From: Bolinopsis microptera
Taxonomy: Eukaryota; Ctenophora; Tentaculata; Lobata; Bolinopsidae
NCBI RefSeq assembly: GCF_026151205.1
Contig: NC_087076.1
Span: forward strand, 19,463,919 to 19,527,918
Direction: 5' to 3'
Length of the DNA: 64,000 nucleotides
Shown: in pieces, positions 45,587 to 56,330 of the stretch
Position numbering within the stretch: the first letter of the stretch is position 1
Layout of the letters: the number at the start of each line of letters is the position of its first letter
Notes under the pieces: generated by a model
Database searches by the model: none
The model's input: only the letters and a program-made list of their open reading frames with translations
What the model was told of the DNA's origin: nothing
Program-made: the position numbers and the translations under genes

Positions 45587-46033
45587 AGTAGTATATATAC
45601 ATACACCTGGCCGGCAATCACCTAGGTGTGAACTGCCCCCGGGGCCTCCCCCGGGCTGAGCTGCCCCCAGGAGCTGCCCCGGGGAGCTGGGGAACTGGGC
45701 TGCCCCGGGGAGCTGGGGAACTGGGCTGCCCCGGGAAGCTGGGGAACTGGGCTGCCCCGGGAAGCTGGGGAACTGGGCTGCCCCGGGAACCTCACCAGGG
45801 GCAAATAATCGCAACAACAATCACCACAGCAATAGCCCTGGAACTCCCCCGGACAGACCCCTCCCCGGGCTGATCCGAGGGTGAATAGAGGTCGACTGTG
45901 CACACACCTATTGCATTTGGACACTGAGCTGCGGTGGAGCTGAACACCGATGCAGTGTTGCTGATGATTCTGGGCCTTCCCCGAACTCGCCCGGAACGAG
46001 CTCCCCGTGAGCCAGGTGTGAAATGTCCTCGGA
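45587..46033 (+). repeat. Left TIR of the Polinton
   Basis: Runs from AGTAGTATATATAC through CCTGGCCGGCAATCACCTAG, then about five tandem copies of a 26-bp GGGGAACTGGGCTGCCCCGG-type unit, then CAAATAATCGCAACAACAAT. It extends to CCAGGTGTGAAAT at about 46030. It contains about 130 bp (45857-45990) that the right TIR lacks. The frames here are proline-rich artefacts. Confidence 0.88.
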
Positions 46034-46544
46034 TAAACAAGTAAGTAATATCGTCATTTAAAATTTGCAGACTTCCACTAACAATCAGTCTTTACATGGA
46101 TAAAACAGAACGGTGATACTTTTTCAGGACAGAGTATAAATACTTGGAGTATAAATACCTGGAGAGCAGAACACCATTTGCATACTTTCAATTTTACCAT
46201 GCCTTTCATTTGTGATTGTACAATTAAATTCCGCCTTCAAATATCAGATATCTGGCAAAATGTATGTTATTGTGAGTGGGTTAGCTTATGATTCATGCCA
46301 TTGGACCTGGTGACGACGAGCAAGCATTTGAAACGATACTACGTGAAATTGAGGTGTGTAAGAATATCTTCACTATGCTATATAATCGTTGAGAATACTG
46401 GTCTTGATCTCCATTTAAATTGTTAATATACAATTTTTCTCCATCAGTGTGCAGAGTATTATCACAGCCTGTATAGCTATAACCCGTGAACTCTACAGAG
46501 AATAAAGGTAAACACATGTTATACTCTTGATCGGTCTTAAAACT
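46034..46544. other. Polinton interior, nothing recognised
   Basis: AT-rich, only short frames. Confidence 0.4.
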
Positions 46545-46592
46545 CCCACTTTTTTAAGGGTGTCATAATGTACCAATGAACATTACACAATT

Positions 46593-46945
46593 TTTTTTTT
46601 AATCTCACACTTATTTTACTTCGGAGTATTCCAACAGCCACATTGTTACACAAGTGTAACTAGCCAATTACAGGAAGCCGAAGGATTTAATTAGGCCAGT
46701 GACGGTTAAGGTAGTGTGTACCATACTTTCTTCGCCCGAGACTTCGCTGCAATGGACAGCTTCTCATTTAACCCTCACACACGATTTCTCGAATATTCGG
46801 CTGAGTAGACCGGGTGGCTGCATAGACCACTCAGGATCTTTAGCTGAATGTCGACGACACTCACCCCACGACTAGGCAGGCAGTGGGTTTCGAACTCGCA
46901 ATCTCACGATTACAAATCCGATGATTAACCAACTACGCTACCTGG
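46593..46945 (-). mobile_element. tRNA-derived SINE with a 48-bp target duplication
   Basis: On the minus strand it starts GGCCAGGTAGCGTAGTTGG (A box TAGCGTAGTTGG) and has a B box GAGTTCGAAACCC about 40 bases on. The tRNA-like head reads TTTGTAATC around the anticodon (Thr-like). The tail is poly-A (plus-strand T10 at 46591-46600). The flanks 46545-46592 and 46946-46993 are identical over about 48 bp, starting CCCACTTTTTTAAGGG and ending CACAATT. That is much longer than the usual 7-20 bp LINE-type duplication. Confidence 0.85.
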
Positions 46946-46993
46946 CCCACTTTTTTAAGGGTGTCATAATGTACCAATGAACATTACACAATT

Positions 46994-47470
46994 ACAAACA
47001 GATATTTTCAGAATCTCGGAGTGATCCCAACTAAAGCCGGACACTACACACTTCAAATTGAAAAAAGTACCACCAATGGATAATTGGGCGGAAGAGTTTG
47101 AAATTTTCCTGGCACCTCATGCTGATCAGATTTTAGCTACAGTAAAAAGGGAGCAAGAGCTGAATGCCATCAATCTTTCATATAATAAAGAATATTCAGC
47201 TGTCACCAACACCAAATGTAGAAGGGTAACGTTTGATACATTGACGGTAGAATTTTATTACAATCAGTAGTTTGATCTAATACATCGAATGTTTAAGTAC
47301 AGTGAACACTATTTGTTATACCGACCAATTTTCTGTCAATGATAACATTTTATTTAATTATATGTTTAATGTTTATGATGTTTAGTCACCTAATGATGTT
47401 TTATTTGGTTATTTTAAAAATGAAACAGAAATTTATAATAATGCTTTAAAATATACAGAAGCTGTATACA
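46994..47470 (+). other. Polinton interior with a small unassigned frame
   Basis: A plus-strand frame at about 47076-47270 (acidic, ending in FYYNQ) has no family match and no ATG at its 5' edge. The frame could be the end of a deleted Polinton gene. The rest is AT-rich. Confidence 0.25.
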
Positions 47471-47473
47471 ACA

Positions 47474-47840
47474 CAAATAATCGCAACAACAATCACCACA
47501 GCAATAGTCCGGGAACTCCCCCAGGCAGACCCCTCCCTGGGCTGATCCGAGGGTGAACAGAGGTCGACAGGTACCACACTGAGCTGCGGTGGAGCTGAAC
47601 ACCGATGCAGTGTTGCCCCCTCCCTGGGCTGATCCGAGGGTGAACAGAGGTCGACAGGTACCACACTGAGCTGCGGTGGAGCTGAACACCGATGCAGTGT
47701 TGCCCCCTCCCTGGGCTGATCCGAGGGTGAACAGAGGTCGACAGGTACCACACTGAGCTGCGGTGGAGCTGAACACCGATGCAGTGTTGCTGGAGCGAGC
47801 TCCCCGACACGCCAGTGGGACGAATCCGGTGTAAATCTTG
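47474..47840. repeat. Third TIR-like block with a triplicated ~88-bp unit
   Basis: Opens CAAATAATCGCAACAACAAT as in the left TIR and keeps its orientation. It then has three near-identical tandem copies of the CTCCCTGGGCTGATCCGAGG...GATGCAGTGTTG unit, then GAGCGAGCTCCCCG. The outer TIR part is missing. It directly borders the polymerase gene, so it may be the original TIR of this polymerase-bearing copy, or a TIR duplicated into the interior. Confidence 0.7.
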
Positions 47841-47965
47841 GCATTAGTTCTCCACCTCTTCACTGCTGAAATTATCAGAGATTATTAAAATTATTAATAA
47901 TAAAACTGGTATTATGAAGCAATGAGAATGAGGTGGTACATAGTTTTGTTAGAAATACCAAATAA

Positions 47966-50160
47966 TTACCGTAGAGAGTAGTGTCCATGTGCAAGTGAAC
48001 TCCTCGACTTATCCTTGTAAAAGTACCGCTTATCATCGTAGCAACTACCGGCATTACGCTCTGTTTCAATGGTGTAGATCTGATGACCCCTGGACTTAAA
48101 GGTCCTCTGTCTCACAACACCGTTCTCTTGACCATTCAGACAAGCCAAATAACGCTCATGAGTGAGAACAAGGTCCAACACATGTTTCTTGAAACCAGAA
48201 CCTGCTGCCTTACGACTTTCACTGAAGTCATCATCTACCATGAGTAAGCTATAAAGCTTAGTCCTCAATGCAACACTGCTTGTTATTTGCTTACCCAAGG
48301 TTTCATCTTTAAACTTACCCGGCACACCCTCATTCACCTTACTGTAGAGAGGGTGGTCTGAAGGGTTTCACGCACAAAGTTACTGCTTTGAAATTTAACC
48401 AAAACACTGTCCGTATCAGTGAGTAGCAACTCCACATCAGGGAATTTTCTTTTGAGCACTTCATAGAAGAATTTAAAAACATGCAACTTAGAAGATTCCA
48501 AAATTTTGAATCCTGTGTAGATCGGTTTATTGAGCATAACGGTATGTTTCGCTATCTCCACAGCTACCAAATCATCGCTAATGATGTTGAACTGTGTAAA
48601 CCTCTCCTTACTAACTTGTCGGAAATGTTGATCAACTTGCCCAATCAAGGTAACATCCCGATACTTCCTCACCGATTCCATGCTTTTACCGAATATGAAG
48701 TTAATAGCATTTTTATGGAAGTACTTCTTATTCTTTGATGTTGCAGTTTGCCGTTGCTCAGTATGGTAACTTGCCCACTTTCTCAGCCAGGCTCGTTGGT
48801 CAAAAGATATAACCCTCCTAATCTTTGTTACCCTACCACACTTGTTGACGAAGTATTGAAGGTTAGCAAGATCAAGCACGTAGGATTCCTTGTCATGAAG
48901 ATTAGGAGCCAACTTTACCGACTTGAACTGGCTAGACATTCCTCTCTTCTATCGAATATTTGCTGAGTATGGGGATATATCCTTTTCAGTAATTTCCATT
49001 CTCTCAGGGAATATTGGGTATTGGTTAAGTTCATCATGAAATTCGTCAGGTATTGTAGCATCTATTTAAAGAATGTACCCCCTATCACCGTCAGCATCTT
49101 TATTCAACATTTCTTGCAGAGAGTTCTCGCTAAGGTCCTCCCATCTAAAACCATCATACGGTAACTTACCCATCTGACCAAACCGGTAAAGATTCACAGC
49201 ATCGAAGAACTGGATATACGTCTCAGATTGTGAAGAATCATAACCAGGGATATATGGATTATTAGCTGTAGCATAACGTTTCATCACATTACTTATACCT
49301 CCACGTATTCCACTTTCAATCATTAAGTGCATATCAATATCTTTGACATATTCTAACCTCGGTCTAGTCATTTTGAGGGCTGCATCCCAGGAAAAGGATG
49401 GTCCACTCACATAATGAGCCGGTTCGAGCCCCATATTCTCGAGACACCATTTTCTATATCCAGACCATACATCAGCCGTCAAGAGGACATCTAGAATATT
49501 ATACAGCTTCAACAAATCACCAACCATCACCAAGTTAAACCTACGGATAACTTTCTGTAGATGTTCCCATTCATCATCGGTCACCCTGGTATCTGTTAGA
49601 TCATTGTGAAGCTCAGCTCTACCCGGAATGGGATCGGTAAGACGGTCTTGTGAGTCTAAATAATCATAACAAAAGATACCTTTTCTCGAAAGCAGCTCCA
49701 CATCAGCATCATTACCTTGTAAGATGGTGTAGACATACTCACGAACGTTTCTAAATGCTAAAGGTCCGTCAAGATCTTTGACTAGATTGTCCAAGCTGCC
49801 GGTGAGATGTCTGCAACTGTCTATGAATTTCAGGCGTGGTGTCTTGATAGAAATATACTTCTCAAGGTTTTTAGGTAGCAACTTGACCCTATTAAGAATA
49901 TTCCTATTTTCTTGACAAATCTCTTTAATGAACAGGTGCAAGTCGTAGGATGAAAGATTATGTGCAATCACTGTAAGATGTTTCTCAGTCTTTCTTTGTT
50001 GGTTACACGTGGAATGTGCTGGCCCGATATAGTTACTGGTCTGCCCAGACTTTAAGGGGTAATGCTGATGGTCTCTAACTCTAGTATCGCTAGGTAGGAA
50101 TGGTTTGAGACAGATGTGACAATTGATATTCAGAATGCTTGCGAAACACTTGGTCAAAGG
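47966..50160 (-). pseudogene. Protein-primed family B DNA polymerase (Polinton), broken
   Basis: Read on the minus strand. A Cys/His cluster (CHIC at 13-16, DHQH, HSTCN), as in endonuclease VII-like heads, is followed by exonuclease motifs (HNLSSYDLHL at 66-75, YNILD at 219-223) and palm motif A (FFDAVNLY, 317-324). After two in-frame stops (TAA 49066-49068, TAG 48949-48951), motif B (NAINFIFGKSME) and motif C DTDS follow in 48334-48939. A frameshift near 48335 leads to the C-terminal frame (47966-48337) with HQIYT and DDKRY. The enzyme would replicate the element from a protein primer. The N-terminal part is missing before a TGA at 50167-50169. Confidence 0.88.
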
Positions 50161-50338
50161 TACAATTCAACTAACAGATAAAGATAGGAAGAAGTTGGCA
50201 CAGCCAATGAAAAAGATTCTCCGTCAAGTACATGCGACAAAGGCCCCTAAAAAGACTATCATTCAGCATGGAGAAGGAATTTCAAAGATCTTACGTTTCA
50301 TTTTACCGGTTGTTGCTAGTATAATCTCTGCTATTTAA
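50135..50338 (+). CDS. Small basic protein with hydrophobic tail (Polinton, unassigned)
   Basis: 67 codons from an ATG. It is Lys/Arg/Gln-rich over residues 5-45, then has a hydrophobic C terminus (about 53-67, ILRFILPVVASIISAI). It overlaps the truncated polymerase start head to head by about 20 bp. The basic-plus-hydrophobic plan suits a minor virion component, but no homology was established. It may be only the surviving 3' part of a longer gene. Confidence 0.4.
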   Translation: MLAKHLVKGTIQLTDKDRKKLAQPMKKILRQVHATKAPKKTIIQHGEGISKILRFILPVVASIISAI

Positions 50339-50366
50339 GTGGACTGTTTCACTGATCACATAGACA

Positions 50367-50762
50367 ATGACAGAATATAAGCTTGTTCCTGTAGATAAAA
50401 GCTTGGAAACTATCAAGGTTATAGTTCCTAGTGATGTTATTGCATATAAATCGTTAGATGTTCCACAGCTCAGTAAAAGCCCTAAACGATGTAAAACATT
50501 GTTGGATTATTTCGCAGCCATGAAACTGTACAGAGCAAAGGATGGAACTCTATCCCACGGTCCAAGGAACTATCCCGAAATTTACTTTGATGAGGTAGTT
50601 TATGGACTAGTAGATGGGCGAAAAAGACCACCAAAGGGTTATAAGACTGTTTTAGATTTGGTGAAAACGTCTAAGATACCCAAGAGACTGCTTGCTAAGC
50701 GTTTCCATAAATATTTTATTTTTACATTAATCTTATTCCTTAATAATACGGAAACATGTTGA
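50367..50762 (+). CDS. Polinton-encoded hypothetical protein
   Basis: 131 codons, ATG start, 28 bp after the previous frame and on the same strand. It is rich in Lys and Pro, with PPKGYKTVLDLVKTSKIPKR near residues 90-110 and a hydrophobic end. The clean, closely spaced tandem arrangement supports a real element gene. I do not recognise the family. Confidence 0.45.
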   Translation: MTEYKLVPVDKSLETIKVIVPSDVIAYKSLDVPQLSKSPKRCKTLLDYFAAMKLYRAKDGTLSHGPRNYPEIYFDEVVYGLVDGRKRPPKGYKTVLDLVKTSKIPKRLLAKRFHKYFIFTLILFLNNTETC

Positions 50763-51279
50763 GGTAGACAGTTATCATGAAATTGTTTTGTGTAATGTTG
50801 ATACTCTATACGCTAATTTTCTATTTATAAAAATATATGTTAAGGTGTTTACCTTGTAAAAATTAAATATTAAACGGTATGAAAACTTACGGGTGGTAGG
50901 GGTTTTGGTTTTATTGAACACTCCCCCTTCTGGATCTCGCTGAAGATATATGAGTTGAGATAAAGCCTCAGTTTTGAATCTCTTTAATCTAGATAGAGCA
51001 CCTACACTTTGAAAGTTGTTTAGTATTTGGAAGTGGTCGGTATCATTTTAGAGTTCTAAATAGTCTCACCTTGACACACTACTCAAGAGTTCCTCGAGCT
51101 CATCGAAGTCTTCGGCCACGTCGGGTGCTGAGGTTACCCTGAAAAAATTATTATTTGATCATTATGGCTCTATTTTGGTGCCGTTATATTTGAGTTAGAA
51201 ATAATTGTAGTAAATGTTTTGGTCAAAGCTACTTACGGGACCACCAGTGTCGGTGGTCCGCTCACTGAAATGGTTTTTT

Positions 51280-51376
51280 ACAACTAACTCTCCGTCAAAT
51301 GAAGTAATACAAATCTAAGTTTAAAAACATAGATCAATGAGTTAAGTATTACTTCATTTGACGGAGAGCTAGTTGT
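51280..51376. repeat. 31-bp inverted repeat with 35-bp loop
   Basis: Arms begin ACAACTAACTCTCCGTCAAA and mirror at 51346-51376 with one mismatch. A smaller hairpin, GGACCACC...GGTGGTCC, lies just upstream (51238-51259). Confidence 0.85.
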
Positions 51377-51675
51377 TTTAAAAGTATTGAAATTAATACC
51401 TTAGATAAGAAGTTGTAAAAATGTGTAAATACTTACGGACACCAACATGGCCACCCACGACCCGACTCCTTTAGTACTTTAATATGTTTTCGCTTGCAGT
51501 TTTCTTTGTGGTCTGCGCACCTAATAAAAAAAAATCGGTGATAATAAAATCAAGTGGATAAATTAACAGTGAGGTTCATACAATTTCGAAACATAATTAA
51601 AAAGGTCAATGAAAAAGTAAACTAACTCTCGTATCGGGTGTGGTTCGGGTCTTTTTGACATATTAAGCAGAGACA

Positions 51676-51835
51676 GAACAAGCAGAGACAGAACAAGTTG
51701 TATAGGAACTGATGGAGAATTAGAGCGTGAGACAGAACAAGCTGTATAGGAAGTAGGAACTGATGGAGAATTAGAGCGTGAGACAGAACAAGCTGTATAG
51801 GAACTGATGGAGAATTAGAGCGTGATGGAGAATTT
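51676..51835. repeat. Minisatellite, about three 57-bp units
   Basis: The unit is AGAACAAG(C/T)TGTATAGGAA, then CTGATGGAGAATTAGAGCGTG. One unit has an extra GTAGGAA. Confidence 0.9.
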
Positions 51836-52429
51836 ATAGTAAGCATATATGTTCACATACTGTTGCAGGATTTTTACAAGTTGATATGAAGAAAATGTTA
51901 CTAACATGTCAAGTTTACACCTTGTTCTCGTGAGCAGCTAGGTGAACGAAAAATGTTCTCATGTATTACCATGTGTTTAAACGGTGGAGTTGTTAATTCT
52001 ATCTAGATAGGATGACTGTTGCATGTTGCTGTCTAAACCCACAGAGATACTTGAGTATTTTGAAAACATTTGGTTTTACTAAGTAGTTGCTGCAAATTCA
52101 TGTTCATATTACAAGGGATGAGGCAAAGTTTGATATAGCAAGTACTTGCTGCAAATTGCGGGACCTATTGCTCTGGGAGGGTCAGGTTCACACCGAGGGA
52201 TTTATTGCAATAAAAGTTCTCGTGCTCTAAGAAAGATCACACCGGACTTGCGGATCTTAGGAACAAGGGCCCGGGACAGTTTTGTGTGCCCGGCCGTGGA
52301 CAGAATATTCGCTACAAAATAAAAATATACTTACATCTGAGATGTCTTGTTCCAGTCCAAGAGTAAGGTGTGAAACTAAACAATCGAACTTAACAACAAA
52401 TGAACGATTAATCTATCGAGGGTCCCCGG

Positions 52430-52706
52430 AGCCCGTTACGAGGATATTTCACACCTGGGCGGCTCACAGAGAGCCCGTTCCGGGGAGTTCCAGGGCTATT
52501 GCTGTGGTGATTGTTGTTGCGATTATTTGCCCCTGGTGAGGTTCCCGGGGCAGCCCAGTTCCCCAGCTTCCCGGGGCAGCCCAGTTCCCCAGCTCCCCGG
52601 GGCAGCCCAGTTCCCCAGCTCCCCGGGGCAGCTCCTGGGGGCAGCTCAGCCCGGGGGAGGCCCCGGGGGCAGTTCACACCTAGGTGATTGCCGGCCAGGT
52701 GTATAT
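52430..52706 (-). repeat. Right TIR of the Polinton, inner part
   Basis: Reverse complement of the left TIR, with three to four copies of the 26-bp unit instead of five. Its last 12-13 bp lie at 56319-56330, on the far side of the nested TIR element. Confidence 0.88.
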
Positions 52707-55700
52707 ATGGACACGTTCATTGAAGTTTGAGGAAATTGGTAAATTTCTAAAACAGCGTTTTTGACGATAGTGGTTTAATTTTAACAATTATTAATCTAGC
52801 GTGTTCATAAGTTCTGAACATTAGCCACGTGACCCATACTCCCATATGCACTGCTCAAAAATAAAATGTATTGCTTTTAGGCACTATTATGTAAAAAATG
52901 TCACATTTTTGTGACATTGTTTACCATAGCTGCCCAATTAGCATTTTTTGGTCTAAAATATAGTAGATTAGGTCAATCTAACAATTATGATACAATGTAG
53001 GCCTAAAGGGCAGTGATCGAACGGCTTTAAGGCAACATTTCGTAAACTTTGTCACACTCAGAATACGGGACCTCTTTTCTACTGTGAGGTGTCCTCAAAA
53101 CCCTTTCAACTCATTATTTGATAGTTCTTCTGCCAATCATAGCCCTAAAATATGTTGTTTTGGAAAATTAACAAATACATGCACTTGGCTATTGGGAAAT
53201 GATGTAAATTCTGTCACATTATATGGAATTTGAAATTCTGGGTGAATTTCCGAAATCATTTATATCTGATTTTGGTTTGGAAGGCGGGAAAACTCTATAT
53301 GAGGACGATACACGGATACAGTTGATTGAAGTATAGGGCAGTTGATGTAAACATCGTCACAAAATGATACGAAATCGTAAATGGACACGTTCATGTTGAA
53401 GTTTAAGGATATTGGTAAACCAAAAAAAATAACGTGTTCAGAAGTTCTGGACATTAGCCACGTGACCCATACTTCCATATACACGGCTCAGAAATAAAAT
53501 TTATTGTTTTTAGGCACTATAATGTAAAAAATGTCACATTTTTGTGACTGTGTTAACCATAGCTGCCCAATTAGCATTTTTTTTGGTTTAAAATATAGTA
53601 GATTAGGTCATTCTAACAATTGTGATACAACATTTGGCTAAAGGGCAGGGATCGAACGGTTTTAAGGCAATATTTCGTAAACTTTGTCACACTCAGAATA
53701 CGATACCTCTTTTCTACTGTGAGGTGTCCTCAAAACCCTTTCAACACATTATTTGATGGTTCTTCTACCAATCATAGCCCTAAAATATGTTGTTTTGAAA
53801 AGTTAGCAAATACATGCACTTATTGGGAAATGATGTAAATTCTGTCACATTATATGGAATTTAAAATTTTGGGTAAATTGCCGAAATCATTTATATCTGA
53901 TTTTGGTTTGGAAGGCGGGAAAACTGTATATAAGGACGATGCACGGATAGAACTGATTCAAGTATAGGGCAGTTGATGTAAAAATTGTCACAATAATAAT
54001 AAGGGCAGTTGATATGAAAGAAAATCTATCTAACTAATGCAATGGCTGATGTGACGAAATTTACATTTTTTTGAACTTATTTTGAAGAAACATGCCTCGA
54101 TTAGAATTCAATATTCTTCCAGGAATTATTAGTAGGTTATTATTCAGCAAATCAGAACTCAAGTTTAACAATTCTGAGTTTAATTTTACTAAGTTACCGA
54201 AATGTGACGAAATTCACTTTTCCTGCCCCAACAGTATAATTTCAATGTGATGAAAAATGGGCATGGGTTTCTATATTTCCTTATCTCTGAATTAATCATT
54301 TCAAACTATAATTAGGACTGTTGATGTGAAAGAAAGTGTATCTAAATTTTACAATGACGTATTTGACAAAATTTACATTTCTTGACCCTATTTTGAAGAA
54401 CCATACCCCGATTAGAATTCAATATTCTTCCAGGAATTATTAGTAGGTTATTATTCAGCAGATCATCAGAACTCAAGTTTGACAATTCTGAGTTTAATTA
54501 TACTAAGTTACCGAAATGTGACGAAATTCACTTTTCCTGCCCCAAAAGTATAATTTCAATGTGATGTAAAATGGGCATGGGTTTCTATATTTCTTTTATC
54601 TCCGAATTAATCATTTCAAACTATAATTAGGACTGTTGATGTGAAAGAAAATGTATCTAAATTTTACAATGACGTATGTGACGAAATTTACATTTCTTGA
54701 CCCTATTTTGAAGAACCATACCCCGATTAGAATTCAATATTCTTCCAGGAATTATTGGTAGGTTATTTTTCAGCAAATCAGAACTCAAGTTTAACAATGC
54801 TGAGTTTGATATCACTAATTTACCGAAATGTGACGAAATTTACTTTTCCTGCCCCAACAGTATAATTTCAATGTGATGAAAAATGGGCATGGGTTTCTAT
54901 ATTTCCTGTATAAATCCATTCCAACTATAATAAGGGCAGTTGATATGAAAGAAAATCTATCTAACTAATGCAATGGCTGATGTGACGAAATTTACATTTC
55001 TTGCCCCTATTTTGAAGAATCATACCTCAATTAGTATATAATGTTACTTTATCACCATCACTATGTCGATAAATTAGTTATTTTGCCAACACGGAGCAAA
55101 TAAAGTTATTATTTTTTTTTGTGACGAAATTTACAAATTTTTACCCTGTTCAGGTGTTGAAATTTATCCAATGTTAACATATCACATTATCACTGCCATA
55201 TAATAATTTATATGACCGGCGTATGGTTGAAATCTTACTATATATAAAGCGAGACGATATATATATATATCTTGATATAATTTCTCAGAATTGATGTAAA
55301 TAAACGATGCAAAGACTTTCGAAGATCTAATCACAACCGCTTTCTTTTATTGTGTAGAAGTCCAGCCATAAAATATATATTATATATATATATATATATA
55401 TATTTATTTATCCGTGCCATTTTACTGACACCACGGCATCAACTTTAACGCAACTTTCCGCTAAAACCGTAAAAGATATACAACTGAAACTTTTTTGACT
55501 GGGTCAAATGCTTTAATGGCCTTCAAATCAGCATGAAAAAATAAAAAATTGACCAAGGAATAATAATTTTAGTGCCCGAAATTTGGACTCCCAAGTGGTG
55601 TCAAAAACGCGAATTAAATAGGTAATAATTATTTTAGTCTCTCGAGTCTTGACACCACTTTAGGGTTAGACGGGTTCCTGCTAGTATTGTTAATTGATCC

Positions 55701-56318
55701 ATAGTACGTAATATAGGGTGTTTAAGTTGGTATACTAATATTTACTCAATTTCACACATGTTGAGATATCATACAAATTTATGTGACTAAATTTACCTAT
55801 TTCTGCCTTCTGTATTTGTATTTGCCTATAACAATGAAATATGTGAACAATTCCAAACACATTCAGCTCACAAAATAATGCTAGACTATTCGGCATTTCT
55901 TGTCAGGATGTCATAAACATCCCTCATATAAATTTCTTAAATGTGTGACAGAGTTTACATGGAGCTACCATTTAAGGAAAAAAGTCGCTAAATATGTAGA
56001 TAATAGTCATATACAGCTATTCTATGAATTGGAAATTCGAAAATTTGGTCAAACACGGCAACAAGGGGTCCATATAAACTCCGTCACGTTTTTATAGTGT
56101 GACAAAGTTTACAACTCACTGCCGGCCGCATTTAAGCGATATCTTATCGTCTGATAAAGATATCGTTATGCGACAAAGTTTATCTAGAGGATGAAACGAT
56201 TATCTTAGGGTTAGAGGGTTTATATAGTTTCATAGTGTGACACATTTTACATCATCGTGCCGTTCAGTAGGGTCACTAATATTTACCAATATCCTCAAAC
56301 TTCAATGAACGTGTCCAT
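52707..56318. mobile_element. Non-autonomous TIR element filled with a 16-bp motif array
   Basis: The ends are ATGGACACGTTCATTGAAGT and its inverse; inverted identity continues for about 38 bp with one or two changes. It lies in the TA-rich tip of the Polinton's right TIR, with TATA-type flanks. The interior has a tandem pair of ~620-bp blocks (about 52740-53990), then three ~310-bp blocks (about 54000-54930). TGTGACGAAATTTACA-like motifs recur more than 20 times. No coding frame above 70 codons. Confidence 0.8.
55245..55690. repeat. Inverted copy of the 12.1-kb repeat with TA-rich flank
   Basis: 55410-55690 is the reverse complement of one 311-bp unit from 12106-12735 (CATTTTACTGACACCACGGC to GGGTTCCTGCTAGT). 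55245-55262 carries TATAAAGCGAGACGATATA, the same tail as at 12.4 and 14.83 kb. It is inserted inside the nested TIR element. Confidence 0.85.
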
Positions 56319-56330
56319 ATATATACTACT

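Larger units (their letters stand above)
50763..52429. other. Polinton interior without recognised genes
   Basis: Holds an inverted pair (51280-51310 with 51346-51376) and a 57-bp minisatellite (51676-51835). Elsewhere only short frames. The expected integrase, ATPase, protease and capsid genes are absent. Confidence 0.5.
45587..56330. mobile_element. Polinton/Maverick, internally deleted
   Basis: Target duplication CTCCCC (45581-45586 and 56331-56336), the 6 bp expected for Polintons. The termini are AGTAGTATATATA and its inverse, starting 5'-AG as in the class. The TIRs are GC-rich, about 450 bp at left and about 270 bp at right, the right one split by a 3.6-kb element. Inside lie a protein-primed DNA polymerase B pseudogene and two small frames. 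No integrase, packaging ATPase, protease or capsid gene is seen, so the core is largely deleted. Confidence 0.88.

Noticed and set aside
45524-45924. Pro/Gly-rich frames in the GC-rich Polinton TIR
   Set aside because: They arise from tandem 26-bp units, recur in the inverted TIR and lack any domain.
46593-46945. A functional tRNA-Thr gene
   Set aside because: The tRNA-like head is followed by an unrelated body and poly-A tail, the acceptor arm does not close, and the unit is flanked by target duplications; it is a SINE.
47446-47863. Three overlapping minus-strand frames with internal repeats
   Set aside because: All three frames are open because the ~88-bp unit is tandemly repeated; not protein-coding evidence.
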